Under the pieces are notes generated by a model. It saw only the letters and a program-made list of their open reading frames with translations, did not search any database and was not told the origin of the DNA. The position numbers and the translations under genes are program-made. Positions 8,985 to 17,523 of a DNA stretch of 64,000 nucleotides are shown piece by piece. Within the stretch, counting starts at the first letter, position 1. Every line of letters starts with the position of its first letter. This DNA comes from an uncultured Acidimicrobiaceae bacterium (GTDB taxonomy: Bacteria; Actinomycetota; Acidimicrobiia; Acidimicrobiales; UBA10347): NCBI GenBank assembly GCA_905182135.1, contig CAJJAG010000002.1, positions 124,001-188,000 on the forward strand. The letters run 5' to 3'.

Positions 8985-9918
8985 CTTTGTGAGTTGATGG
9001 CCAACTTTAGTCTGTGGGGAAGTCGTGGTGCTGCTGGGAGTGGTGTCTTCCCCATCTCAAAGTGACACTGCCTTGCTAGACCCATGACATAGGGGCCTAC
9101 TGATAGGGCGCTACTTTTGAGTACCAGTATCCACATACTCAGTCACCTGTAGGGCTCCCAGCAATGGGGCATTGACTTCATAGCCAAACACGGCAACCAA
9201 GGCCCTTGGCCGTAAACCCTTGTGCAGCTTGGGTTTCGTTTGCGATTTTAGAGAGCACACGAACGGCCGGTTTTGTAGTGAGGGCGCCGCTGTGAAGAAA
9301 CGCCGCTGTGACGAAACGCCGCTGTGACGAAGCAGATCGACACGATGATCGCATTGAGCCTGGTGCCGGCCAGTTGCTGCATCGATTCCCTCGATACGTT
9401 TGAGCTGCCGCATCAGCAGATTCACAAACCCAACCATTAACCGAACGGCTTAGTTTCGAGGACGCAGCACCTGACTTGGCATCGATGGTTCTGTCGACCC
9501 TTTCGGCCAAGACTTTCCTGCATATCGCGCCGGAAACAAGGTGCTGGTCGGCCCAACAAAGTTCCCTGGAGACCGTTGGCCTCCGGGCCACCAGCCGCTG
9601 CCAGGTTCCCAAACAACGCCAACTCAGCCACTACATAACTCGGGTGCGCTGCACCAATGGTGCGACGACGAGTACCGCCTGTCAAAACTCGGTCAGTTGT
9701 CCAGGCCTTTCCAAGGTCAGGCCGGCCATATACGCATCGAGGGCCTCTCCGCTGCAGGTATTGCCACGGCTCGAATGCAACTTTCGGTCACGAATAGCTA
9801 GCAGGTCGAGGCATCATTTGCTCTCAAAACCAGCATTTTCACGCTCCCTGTTATCCGTGATTGCCAAGAACTTGCGACGCTCCCCCAGGCTGTCCCAGGG
9901 CAGTGCAATACTCAACTG
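8985..9918. other. 934-bp gap without a convincing gene
   Basis: Several short overlapping reading frames run here on both strands, but none has recognisable motifs, a ribosome-binding site or conserved-looking composition. The only structure I can point to is the 16-bp tandem repeat at 9285-9332. The stretch may be the relic of a decayed gene. The distal part presumably holds the parC promoter. Confidence 0.5.
9285..9332. repeat. Three tandem copies of a 16-bp repeat
   Basis: The unit CGCCGCTGTGACGAAA occurs three times head to tail with one substitution in the first copy (GAAG) and one at the end of the third. It lies in non-coding DNA 590 bp upstream of parC. Confidence 0.85.
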
Positions 9919-12354
9919 ATGCCCCAGGACGAGCTGCCGATGCAAGCTAACTTTGCGAGAGAAGTCATCGACGTTTCTGTCGCTGACGAGATGTCGGAAT
10001 CGTTCCTCGCGTACTCGCTTTCGGTTATTACCAGTCGAGCAATCCCTGATGTCCGCGACGGCCTCAAGCCTGTCCAACGCCGCATCCTCTACTCCATGCT
10101 CAATATGGGCATTCGCCCCGAGGGCCCACACCGAAAATGCGCTCGTGTCGTTGGTGACACCATCGGTAAATACCACCCGCACGGCGACGGCGCTATCTAC
10201 GACGCCCTCGTGCGCATGGGCCAAGACTTCTCTCGCAATGTCACGCTGATCGATCCACAAGGAAACTTCGGCAGCCTGGATCAACCCCCCGCAGCGTACA
10301 GGTACACCGAGTGTCGACTCACTCCAGCAGCCATGTCAATGCTCGGCGAGCTCGACGAAGAGACGATCGAGTTCACTCCTACCTACGACGGCGACTCGAC
10401 CGAGCCCCAGTGTCTTCCTGGCCTACTTCCCAATCTGTTGGTGAACGGCACCAGCGGCATCGCTGTTGGCATGGCGACCTCGATGGCACCGCACAACCTT
10501 GCTGAAATCGCTAACGCGATCGAGCTCGTACTGACACAACGACGGCCGAAGCCAACCGTGCTCGAGCTCATGGCGCATGTACCGGGCCCCGACTTCCCGT
10601 CTGGCGGCATTCTCGTCGACAACGGCCTGGCTGAAATGTACGCAACCGGTCGCGGCTCAGTCACGCTGCGGGCACGCGCTCATGTCGAACAGCTCACGCC
10701 CAAGCGCCAGGGCATCATCATTACCGAATTGCCCTACCTCATCGGCCCCGAGAAGATTGTCGAGAAAGTCAACGCCCTGCTGCGTGACGACAAGGTCAAG
10801 GGTGTCGATCGCATCACCAACTTCAGCGACCGCCATTCAGGCCTGCGACTACAGATCGACTGCGAGATCGGTGTAAACCCTCAAGCGGTGCTGGCCCAGC
10901 TATATCGCATGACGCCGCTCGAAGACACGTTCACGGTCAATAACGTTGCTCTGGTCGACGGTGTGCCAACCACGCTGGCTCTTTATGACTTATGCCAGCA
11001 TTACATCACTCACCGCCTCGATATCATCCGGCGCCGCACCGAATACCGCCTGCACAAAGCTCAAGACCGGCTACACATCGTGCAGGGCCTCCTCATCGCC
11101 CTCGACAACATCGATCGGGTCATAGCGATCATCCGTGGCTCCGAAACTGTCCCTGAGGCACGTACATCGCTGGTTGAACAGCTCGACCTCAGTGAGATCC
11201 AGGCCACGCATATCCTCGACATGCAGTTCCGTCGGCTGGTCGGGCTAGAGAAGCAGAAACTGATCGACGAGCGCGACACACTTGTCACGACCATCAACGG
11301 GTACGAGAAGTTGCTTGCCAGCGAGACCAGGCAGCGCACGCTGGTACTTGCCGAGCTACGCGAATTCGTCGACCACCACGGCCGTGAACGCCGCTCCGAA
11401 ATTATTGCCGAGGCCGACGTCCAGACCTTCTCCCCTGCCGATCTTGCACCAGCAGCCTCGGCTGAAGTCGTCGACGAAGAGTGCCTGGTCACGTTGTCAT
11501 CGTCGGGCCAGATCGGCCGAGAACCCGTCGAAGGTGGGAAACGCTCCACACCGAACCGGCATGATCTCGTCGTTGCCAGCGTCGAGACCACTACAGCAGC
11601 ACTCGTGTGGGCCGTCACCTCCGAGGGACGTGCGCTCTCTGCGCTGACACACGATGCAGGCGAGACGACCAGCCGCACCAGAGGCGTCGCCGCCAGCCAG
11701 TTCTTTGGCACCAACCGGAACGAAGAGGTGCTGACGGTCTGCTCTGGCCCATTTGGAGGCCACCTGGTGTTGGTAACCGAAAGCGGGGTGGCCAAGCGAC
11801 TCACAGCCGAAGAGCTCGAGGGCACCCGCTCTGGCAGCACCGTCATGCGCGTCAAAGAAGGCGACCGGCTTGTCGCAGCCTTCGTCTGCGCTGATGATCT
11901 TGACATCGTGATGGTGGCCGATAATGCCAGCGTGCTGCGCACCGCCGTCGAGGGCATCAGCGTGCAAGGACGCGGCGCAGGTGGTGTCGCTGGAATGAAG
12001 GTCAAGAATGGGTCCAAGCTCATCGCCGCCGGACCAATCAATACCGAGATCTGGGACGGCGCCGTGGTCTCAGTCACCAACAATGCCGAAGCTAAGGCGA
12101 CGCCATACGACGAATTACCAGCCAAGGGTCGCGGCGGCAGCGGAGTGCGTCTGACTAAATTACGCGCCGGCGAGCGTCTTCCAACCGCGTTTGTGGGCTC
12201 GACCGAAGACCTCTGGGTGCTGATGTCGACCGACGATGACGCCACCAAACTCGACCCGACACCTGTGCCGTTCAACATAGAACCAACGAAACGAGATCTC
12301 GTCAGTTCTGGCACCGACCGCCAAATTCTGAACATCGCACCTGTTCGCTGGTAG
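9919..12354 (+). CDS. parC: DNA topoisomerase IV (type IIA) subunit A
   Basis: Cleaves and rejoins DNA to decatenate chromosomes and relax supercoils, together with ParE. In the 811-aa protein the quinolone-region motif GKYHPHGDGAIYDALVRMGQ lies at 83-102 and the catalytic Tyr is Y129 (AAYRYTE). Residues about 510-811 form the beta-pinwheel. I see no canonical QRRGGKG GyrA box, and the gene precedes its B subunit, unlike gyrB-gyrA; both favour topoisomerase IV. The position equivalent to E. coli GyrA Ser83 is Gly (G91). An ATG at 9940 is an alternative start. parE follows 57 bp downstream. Confidence 0.88.
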   Translation: MPQDELPMQANFAREVIDVSVADEMSESFLAYSLSVITSRAIPDVRDGLKPVQRRILYSMLNMGIRPEGPHRKCARVVGDTIGKYHPHGDGAIYDALVRMGQDFSRNVTLIDPQGNFGSLDQPPAAYRYTECRLTPAAMSMLGELDEETIEFTPTYDGDSTEPQCLPGLLPNLLVNGTSGIAVGMATSMAPHNLAEIANAIELVLTQRRPKPTVLELMAHVPGPDFPSGGILVDNGLAEMYATGRGSVTLRARAHVEQLTPKRQGIIITELPYLIGPEKIVEKVNALLRDDKVKGVDRITNFSDRHSGLRLQIDCEIGVNPQAVLAQLYRMTPLEDTFTVNNVALVDGVPTTLALYDLCQHYITHRLDIIRRRTEYRLHKAQDRLHIVQGLLIALDNIDRVIAIIRGSETVPEARTSLVEQLDLSEIQATHILDMQFRRLVGLEKQKLIDERDTLVTTINGYEKLLASETRQRTLVLAELREFVDHHGRERRSEIIAEADVQTFSPADLAPAASAEVVDEECLVTLSSSGQIGREPVEGGKRSTPNRHDLVVASVETTTAALVWAVTSEGRALSALTHDAGETTSRTRGVAASQFFGTNRNEEVLTVCSGPFGGHLVLVTESGVAKRLTAEELEGTRSGSTVMRVKEGDRLVAAFVCADDLDIVMVADNASVLRTAVEGISVQGRGAGGVAGMKVKNGSKLIAAGPINTEIWDGAVVSVTNNAEAKATPYDELPAKGRGGSGVRLTKLRAGERLPTAFVGSTEDLWVLMSTDDDATKLDPTPVPFNIEPTKRDLVSSGTDRQILNIAPVRW

Positions 12355-12411
12355 CTGGCCGCCAAGCCCAGCTCCAGTCAGCCCGCCGCCCTCCCGAAAG
12401 CACCAACCACC

Positions 12412-14448
12412 ATGGCTCAGAACACCGAATACGACGCAGCAGCAATTCAGACACTCGAAGGCCTCGAGGCTGTTCGCAAACGGCCAGGCATGTACATCGG
12501 CGGCACCGGAAGCCAAGGACTCGTTCATCTGGTCTGGGAACTTATTGACAACGGCGTCGACGAAGCCTCTGCAGGATTTGCCAACAAAATTGAGGTTGTC
12601 TTCCATCGCGACAGGTCCATCGAGGTCATCGACAATGGACGCGGCATCCCAATTGGCAAACACCCGAAGCACAAGGTCTCGGCCCTTGAGGTTGTACTGA
12701 CCGAACTCCATGCCGGAGGCAAGTTTGGCGGCGGCGCCTATGGGGCGTCGGGCGGCTTGCATGGCGTTGGAGCATCGGTAGTTAATGCACTCAGTGCCAA
12801 AATGGCGGCTGAGGTCGACCGCGATGGCTACACCTGGAAGCTCGAATTCCAGGACCAGAAGGCCGGGCACTTCAACGATGGGCGCTTCAAGCGCAGCCAT
12901 GAACTTAAGAAAATCAAGAAGATCTCCAAGACCAAGACCGGTAGCCGTATCCGCTTCTGGCCCGACTGGGACATTTTCGATCCCGACGCAACGATCGACT
13001 ACGAGATCGTCCGCGACCGAGTCGCTCGCGCCACCTTCCTGGTGCCTGGGCTCAAGATCAAGCTGGTCGACAAGCGCACCGGTTCCAAACAAGAAGACGA
13101 GTTTCTGTCTCGGGGCGGGCTCAAGGATCTCGTCGAGTGCGAAAGCAAGGGTGACCCAGTCACCAAGATCATTACCTTCAGCGGCATCGAGAAATTCGAA
13201 GAGAAAGTACCGGTCGACGGCAAGATGACCACAGTCGAGCGTGAATGCACGGTCGATATAGCGATGCGCTGGGTCGATGGCTACGACACATCAGTCTCAT
13301 CATTCGTAAACACGGTGCCCACTCCCGATGGTGGCACCCACCTGAATGGCTTCGAACGAGCGCTAACTCGAGCCATCAACGACAAGCTTCTGCCTGGCAC
13401 CAAGAAGCTAGCCAAACTGGCAAAACAAGATAAGGACCGAGTCGTCAAGGACGACGTACACGAAGGCTTGGTTGCAGCCATCAAGGTCACGTTCCCTGAA
13501 CCACAGTTCCGTGGCCAGACCAAACGCGAACTCGGTACGCCCGCCCTACAGAGCATCGTCTACGACGTCGTCAAGACCCAACTGACTTCCTGGTTCGAGG
13601 GCGAGGGCCCCAAGTCACATGTCAACGCGCTACGCGACAAGATGGCTACCGCAATCCTCAATCGCATGGCATCTCGTCAAGTCCTCGAGAACAAGCGCAA
13701 GGCTGCCAGTCTGGGATCATCAGGTATGCCTGCCAAGCTGGCCGATTGTCGCAAGCACGGCATCGACAGCGAACTATTAGTTGTTGAGGGTGACTCTGCT
13801 GCCGGTCCGGCAATGGCTGGCAGAGACAGTGCGACCATGGCTATTTTGCCGCTGCGAGGCAAGGTCGTGAACGCGGCCAAAGCCACCGTCAAGCAAGTTC
13901 TCGATAACAGCGAAGCCCAGGCACTGTTCACTTCTGTCGGCGCCGGTAGCGGCGATGCCTTCGATCTTGACGCTGCCCGTTATGGCCGCATCGTCATTCT
14001 GTGTGATGCCGATGTTGATGGCAGTCATATTCGTTGTTTGTTGCTGACGCTCATGCACAAATACATGCGACCAATGCTCGAAGCTGGTCGTATCTACGCT
14101 GCGCAGCCGCCGCTGTTCACCACCAAGGTCAACGGCGAGAACTACCGAGCCTTCTCCGACGAGGAGAAAGAGTCGATCACCGCCGAGCTCACCAAGGGAA
14201 ACCGAAAGGCCGAGAACATTCGCTGGCAGCGCTTCAAAGGCCTTGGCGAGATGAACGTCGACGAACTTGCATCAGCAGCGCTAGATCCCGAAACTCGAAT
14301 CCTCAAGCGCTTAACCATGCACGATGGTGAACAAGCCAAAGAGGCTGCCAAGATGTTCGACGTGCTGATGGGCTCCAACGTCGAGATCCGTCGCGACTAC
14401 ATAATCAAGGAAACGGCGCTGTTTGACCGAGAAGCGCTCGACGTCTGA
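12412..14448 (+). CDS. parE: DNA topoisomerase IV (type IIA) subunit B
   Basis: ATPase subunit of the ParC/ParE enzyme. The 678-aa protein has the GHKL ATP-binding site (ELIDNGVDEA, DNGRGIP, GLHGVGASVVNALS), the TOPRIM acid EGDSAAG (E459) with DADVD (D532, D534, D536), and RWQRFKGLGEMN before the C-terminus. It lies 57 bp after parC in the same direction, so the two subunits should be made from one transcript. Confidence 0.9.
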   Translation: MAQNTEYDAAAIQTLEGLEAVRKRPGMYIGGTGSQGLVHLVWELIDNGVDEASAGFANKIEVVFHRDRSIEVIDNGRGIPIGKHPKHKVSALEVVLTELHAGGKFGGGAYGASGGLHGVGASVVNALSAKMAAEVDRDGYTWKLEFQDQKAGHFNDGRFKRSHELKKIKKISKTKTGSRIRFWPDWDIFDPDATIDYEIVRDRVARATFLVPGLKIKLVDKRTGSKQEDEFLSRGGLKDLVECESKGDPVTKIITFSGIEKFEEKVPVDGKMTTVERECTVDIAMRWVDGYDTSVSSFVNTVPTPDGGTHLNGFERALTRAINDKLLPGTKKLAKLAKQDKDRVVKDDVHEGLVAAIKVTFPEPQFRGQTKRELGTPALQSIVYDVVKTQLTSWFEGEGPKSHVNALRDKMATAILNRMASRQVLENKRKAASLGSSGMPAKLADCRKHGIDSELLVVEGDSAAGPAMAGRDSATMAILPLRGKVVNAAKATVKQVLDNSEAQALFTSVGAGSGDAFDLDAARYGRIVILCDADVDGSHIRCLLLTLMHKYMRPMLEAGRIYAAQPPLFTTKVNGENYRAFSDEEKESITAELTKGNRKAENIRWQRFKGLGEMNVDELASAALDPETRILKRLTMHDGEQAKEAAKMFDVLMGSNVEIRRDYIIKETALFDREALDV

Positions 14449-14473
14449 ACCAAAGCCCGAACCTACAGATCTG

Positions 14474-14503
14474 CTAGTAACCCATTGGTTAAAGAGTTAC
14501 TAG
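14474..14503. other. Inverted repeat after parE
   Basis: CTAGTAAC at 14474-14481 pairs perfectly with GTTACTAG at 14496-14503, leaving a 14-nt loop. It lies between the convergent parE and SnoaL-like genes and could be a weak shared terminator, but there is no T-run. Confidence 0.3.
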
Positions 14504-14877
14504 ATGGCTGGAGTGTCTTGGCTAAAGGTGTTCACCCATTCAGAGCCGCGTCGACACCACAGTGAACTGACGTACCAAACTATCGCCGCTGAGTCGCTCG
14601 GCCGAACGAAGTCGGCTCGATACGACAACATGGCAGCATCGCCGGTGACCCGGTTCAAACGGCTCTCGCTAAGTACATACGATGTCACGGTGGGTCCATC
14701 GTCGAGCAGCGCAGCATGGTCCTCTCGCCCGGCGAAGCCCGACGGATAGACGCCAAGAAAATCAGGGCTCAGGCAGGCAGCATCGGCCCTCGCATCGCCA
14801 TCGACCAGCGCTTGCCATACCCGGGTCTCGAGATCAACAAAGAACCCGACATCAAGCGCCTGGTCCTTGTCCGGCAT
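14500..14877 (-). CDS. SnoaL-like/DUF4440 small protein
   Basis: About 125 aa with the NTF2/SnoaL-like pattern: an N-terminal helix ending ETRVWQALVDGD, a middle FLGVYPSGFAGRE strand, and C-terminal strands AAMLSYRADFV and IVWYVSSLWCRRGSEWVNTFSQDTP. Family members are small isomerases, cyclases or proteins of unknown use; there is no way to pick one here. I chose the ATG at 14877, just after the stop of the upstream gene; an ATG at 14898 would overlap that gene. Confidence 0.65.
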   Translation of the reverse strand: MPDKDQALDVGFFVDLETRVWQALVDGDARADAACLSPDFLGVYPSGFAGREDHAALLDDGPTVTSYVLSESRLNRVTGDAAMLSYRADFVRPSDSAAIVWYVSSLWCRRGSEWVNTFSQDTPAI

Positions 14878-14879
14878 CG

Positions 14880-15314
14880 CTAGACGCCGAATTTCCATGT
14901 CATGAGTACAAGCATTAAGGCCAGCGATAGGTGCAACATGCCGCCCAGCATCCGCTTGCGGTCATCGCCAATGTTGAACAGGTGAAGCCAGGTCGGTGGA
15001 TAGACCGCAGCGGTAAGTGCCAGCACGAGAATCCAGATCGCACCACCGATGCTGAGCCAACTCTGCTGGAAGTCATACACATCGTTACTCAAGCCCACCA
15101 TGGCGCCGCCAGCAATACCTGTGACAAGGAACATCGGAAACATGATCTTCGACGCTGTCTCATTCACCACATCAGCGAGTGCTTGGCCAGAAGCCCGGCG
15201 GGCTTGGACCGCCATCATCGGGGCGATAAATGCCATACCAACCCCGAGAACCACACTGAAAATGTGGACAAGGTACAAAATGTTGTAGGGCGTATCCCAA
15301 ATCGCTGCGATCAT
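14880..15314 (-). CDS. Four-helix membrane protein (DUF2269-like)
   Basis: A 144-aa protein with four predicted membrane helices (about residues 10-32, 58-78, 86-108, 122-140). The layout resembles the DUF2269 integral membrane family, with a conserved-looking His in the first helix (LYLVHIFSVVLG). Its function is unknown. Its stop lies 2 bp before the preferred start of the SnoaL-like gene, so the two are probably co-transcribed. Confidence 0.65.
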   Translation of the reverse strand: MIAAIWDTPYNILYLVHIFSVVLGVGMAFIAPMMAVQARRASGQALADVVNETASKIMFPMFLVTGIAGGAMVGLSNDVYDFQQSWLSIGGAIWILVLALTAAVYPPTWLHLFNIGDDRKRMLGGMLHLSLALMLVLMTWKFGV

Positions 15315-15344
15315 GAAAGCTAACAGTACACCTGATTGGCCATC

Positions 15345-15389
15345 GCTCTGTCACACCACGCTCTGTCACACCACGCTCTGTCACACCAC
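15345..15389. repeat. Three perfect 15-bp tandem repeats
   Basis: GCTCTGTCACACCAC occurs three times in a row without a mismatch, ending 18 bp before the ATG of the RecB-like nuclease gene. Because 15 is divisible by three, the repeat stays open in the nuclease frame, where it would read ALSHH, but the ATG at 15408 lies downstream of it. Confidence 0.9.
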
Positions 15390-15407
15390 GGTGGTAGAAC
15401 TAGAGCT

Positions 15408-16310
15408 ATGGAATCCGCACCCGAGCCCCATGTGCGTGGCTTGAACGCAGCGGATGGCAATATTGGCATGGGGATCGACTACCGACCTCGTCATCTATCG
15501 CCCAGCAGCGCCAGCCTGTACCAGCAGTGCCCCCGCAAGTGGCGTCACCGTTACGTCGATCGTTTACCTGACCCGCCGGGTGAACCGGCACTGGTCGGCA
15601 CATTTGCTCATCTAATCCTCGAGCACCTGTTACAACTGCCCGAGGGGCAACGTTCCCAAGAAGCAGCCAAGACTCTTGCTCGCGAGTACTGGCCCGAGAT
15701 CGAGCAAGAAAAGGACTATCAGGCGCTCGATCTCAGCGATGCTCAGGCAAAGGCGTTTCGGTGGAAGGCCTGGAAAGCTGTCGCCGGCCTTTGGCTACTT
15801 GAGAACCCCGACGAAACGCAGGTTCATGCCACCGAGCACGAGGTCCAGGTCGACATTTCAGGTGTGCCGTTTCGTGGCATAATCGATCGGGTCGATGTAG
15901 TCGACGAGCAGCTCGTCATTACCGACTACAAGTCAGGTAAGGCTCCATCGGACCGGTTCAAGGCTGGTCCCCTAAAACAAGTGCTTCTCTACGCGGCAGC
16001 GGTCGAGGCCAGCTTCGGTCAACGCCCACTCAGCGCTCAACTGCACTATCTCGGCCAGCGCACTCTTGGCGTGCGAGTCACACCGTCAAACCTCGGTGAT
16101 GTCGTTCAGGAACTTGCAACCACATGGTCTTCGCTCATCAGCGCTTGTGAAAACAACCAGTTCGACACATCAACTGGGCCGCTCTGCGCATGGTGTCCAT
16201 TCTTGGCCGAATGCCCCGATGGCAAGAAAGAAGTCATCGCCCGTAACGAGGCTGGCTCCGTCCGTGCCGATGCGCCAGGCTTGGCCATCATCTGCGCCGA
16301 TGCTAACTAG
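15408..16310 (+). CDS. RecB-family PD-(D/E)XK nuclease with Fe-S cysteines
   Basis: A 300-aa DNA exonuclease-like protein. The nuclease core is visible as GTFAHLILEHLL (His), GIIDRVD (Asp) and VITDYKSGK (the DxK pair). One cysteine near the N-terminus (YQQCPRKW) and three near the C-terminus (CAWCPFLAEC) match the 4Fe-4S clasp of AddB/Cas4-type nucleases. No cas genes are nearby, so a housekeeping repair role is more likely than CRISPR adaptation. The frame is open to 15336 across the tandem repeats; an ATG at 15465 is another possible start. Confidence 0.8.
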   Translation: MESAPEPHVRGLNAADGNIGMGIDYRPRHLSPSSASLYQQCPRKWRHRYVDRLPDPPGEPALVGTFAHLILEHLLQLPEGQRSQEAAKTLAREYWPEIEQEKDYQALDLSDAQAKAFRWKAWKAVAGLWLLENPDETQVHATEHEVQVDISGVPFRGIIDRVDVVDEQLVITDYKSGKAPSDRFKAGPLKQVLLYAAAVEASFGQRPLSAQLHYLGQRTLGVRVTPSNLGDVVQELATTWSSLISACENNQFDTSTGPLCAWCPFLAECPDGKKEVIARNEAGSVRADAPGLAIICADAN

Positions 16311-16400
16311 CTCAAATCTGGGAATTTGGCGCATCAGCTGACTTGTCCAGCAAATGGGCGTTCTCACCGTCACCTCTGGAGGCCTCCGGCCGCGTTCTAT

Positions 16401-16697
16401 TCAGCTGCGCCAGCGAATCTCAACGTGTTTGCGTAGCCACCGGGCAATCGCCAATGTCACGATTCCACCTAAAACGGTGCCCACCTTGGCCAGCCTGATC
16501 AGCTGATCGTCAGGTGGCGCCGGGACAGGAGTGACTGTTGGGCGATTAAACCCGTCGTCGCCCGCCCCTGGCAGCTTGTCGAATTTCGCACCGGCGTTCA
16601 CCCTGGCACCGTAGCCCGCACAGACACGCCCTTCCAGGGCTCCGTGAATTTGAACCACTACCGACATCGGCCGTTGGTCACATTTTGCAGGACACAT
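16401..16697 (-). CDS. Possible small membrane protein
   Basis: A 98-aa frame with one hydrophobic stretch (VGTVLGGIVTLAIARWL) close to a basic C-terminus (RKHVEIRWRS), preceded by a Pro-rich segment. There is no recognised family. It could be a tail-anchored protein or a chance frame. An internal ATG at 16667 is an alternative start. It is divergent from the CAP-domain gene and overlaps its longest start by 2 bp. Confidence 0.35.
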   Translation of the reverse strand: MCPAKCDQRPMSVVVQIHGALEGRVCAGYGARVNAGAKFDKLPGAGDDGFNRPTVTPVPAPPDDQLIRLAKVGTVLGGIVTLAIARWLRKHVEIRWRS

Positions 16698-17523
16698 GCC
16701 ATTTATGTCGCGAAAGCATTACAGTTTTGCGACGGAATCCTCGAGTGGTTCTTTTTCACCCATGACTTCCTCCACCTGCGCCAACCCTGCCATGTCGCGA
16801 GCGCTAAAGGTTGCGGCCGCTATTGCGGCAACCATGGTCATGGTGTTCCTCGCGAACTCAGCCCGACCGGGAACCGACCAGTCAGTCTCCTCAATAGCCG
16901 CGCAATCGGTGCTGCGTCTGCCCAGCGGAATCGAGCCCGCTCCGCCGGCCAGTTCCGTACCGACAACAGCGCCGCTACCCACCGCTGCGCCAACTGCGAT
17001 GCCGGAACCTACGCCCAAACCTGCACCCACCTTCGTAGTAGCCGTCGCAGCTGGGGCTTCATCGGGAACCGAGCCCACTCCGGCGGGCATCTCCGCAACC
17101 GTCGCGCCAGAGCCCACCGCTGTGCCGACGCAGACCCCGGCAGAACTCGAGGCGTACGTGCTGGGCGAGATCAACAAGGTCCGAGCCAACGCCGGTCTCG
17201 GTCCCCTCGCGGTTGACCCCACCATTTCGGCGATCTCGCGAGACTGGTCACAACAGATGGCTGCGGGTGGCTTCTTTGAACACCGTCCAAGCACCCAACT
17301 CGATGTGATGTTGCCCGCTGGTTGGCTCCAATGGGGAGAGAACATCGCTAGCGCTCCCGACATCTTTTGGTCACAGTCAACCCTTGAATCCAGCCCCGGG
17401 CACTACGCCAACATGGTTGGACCATTCACTCATCTGGGTATCGGTGTCTTTACGAACGGCGCCCAAGTCTGGGTGACACAGAACTTCACCCGTTACGCAG
17501 AACCGTCAGTTCCACGCAGCTAG
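16696..17523 (+). CDS. CAP-domain (SCP/PR1-like) secreted protein
   Basis: A probably exported protein of up to 275 aa. A membrane or signal segment follows MSRALKVAAAIAATMVMVF, then a Pro/Thr/Ala-rich linker of about 90 residues, then the CAP domain: INKVRANAGLGPLAVDP, the His in FFEHRP, WGENIAS, SPGHYANMVGPFTHLGIGVF and WVTQNF. Bacterial CAP proteins are widespread but mostly of unknown activity. The start is uncertain; ATGs at 16762 and 16792 are alternatives, the latter placing the signal at the N-terminus. Confidence 0.8.
   Translation: MPFMSRKHYSFATESSSGSFSPMTSSTCANPAMSRALKVAAAIAATMVMVFLANSARPGTDQSVSSIAAQSVLRLPSGIEPAPPASSVPTTAPLPTAAPTAMPEPTPKPAPTFVVAVAAGASSGTEPTPAGISATVAPEPTAVPTQTPAELEAYVLGEINKVRANAGLGPLAVDPTISAISRDWSQQMAAGGFFEHRPSTQLDVMLPAGWLQWGENIASAPDIFWSQSTLESSPGHYANMVGPFTHLGIGVFTNGAQVWVTQNFTRYAEPSVPRS

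Noticed and set aside
11061-12365. 434-aa frame antisense to parC
   Set aside because: It mirrors a conserved gene with strong motifs and has Ser/Arg-rich composition typical of shadow frames.
15408-16310. RecB-like Fe-S nuclease as a Cas4
   Set aside because: No cas1, cas2 or CRISPR array exists in the window; the protein is longer than typical Cas4.
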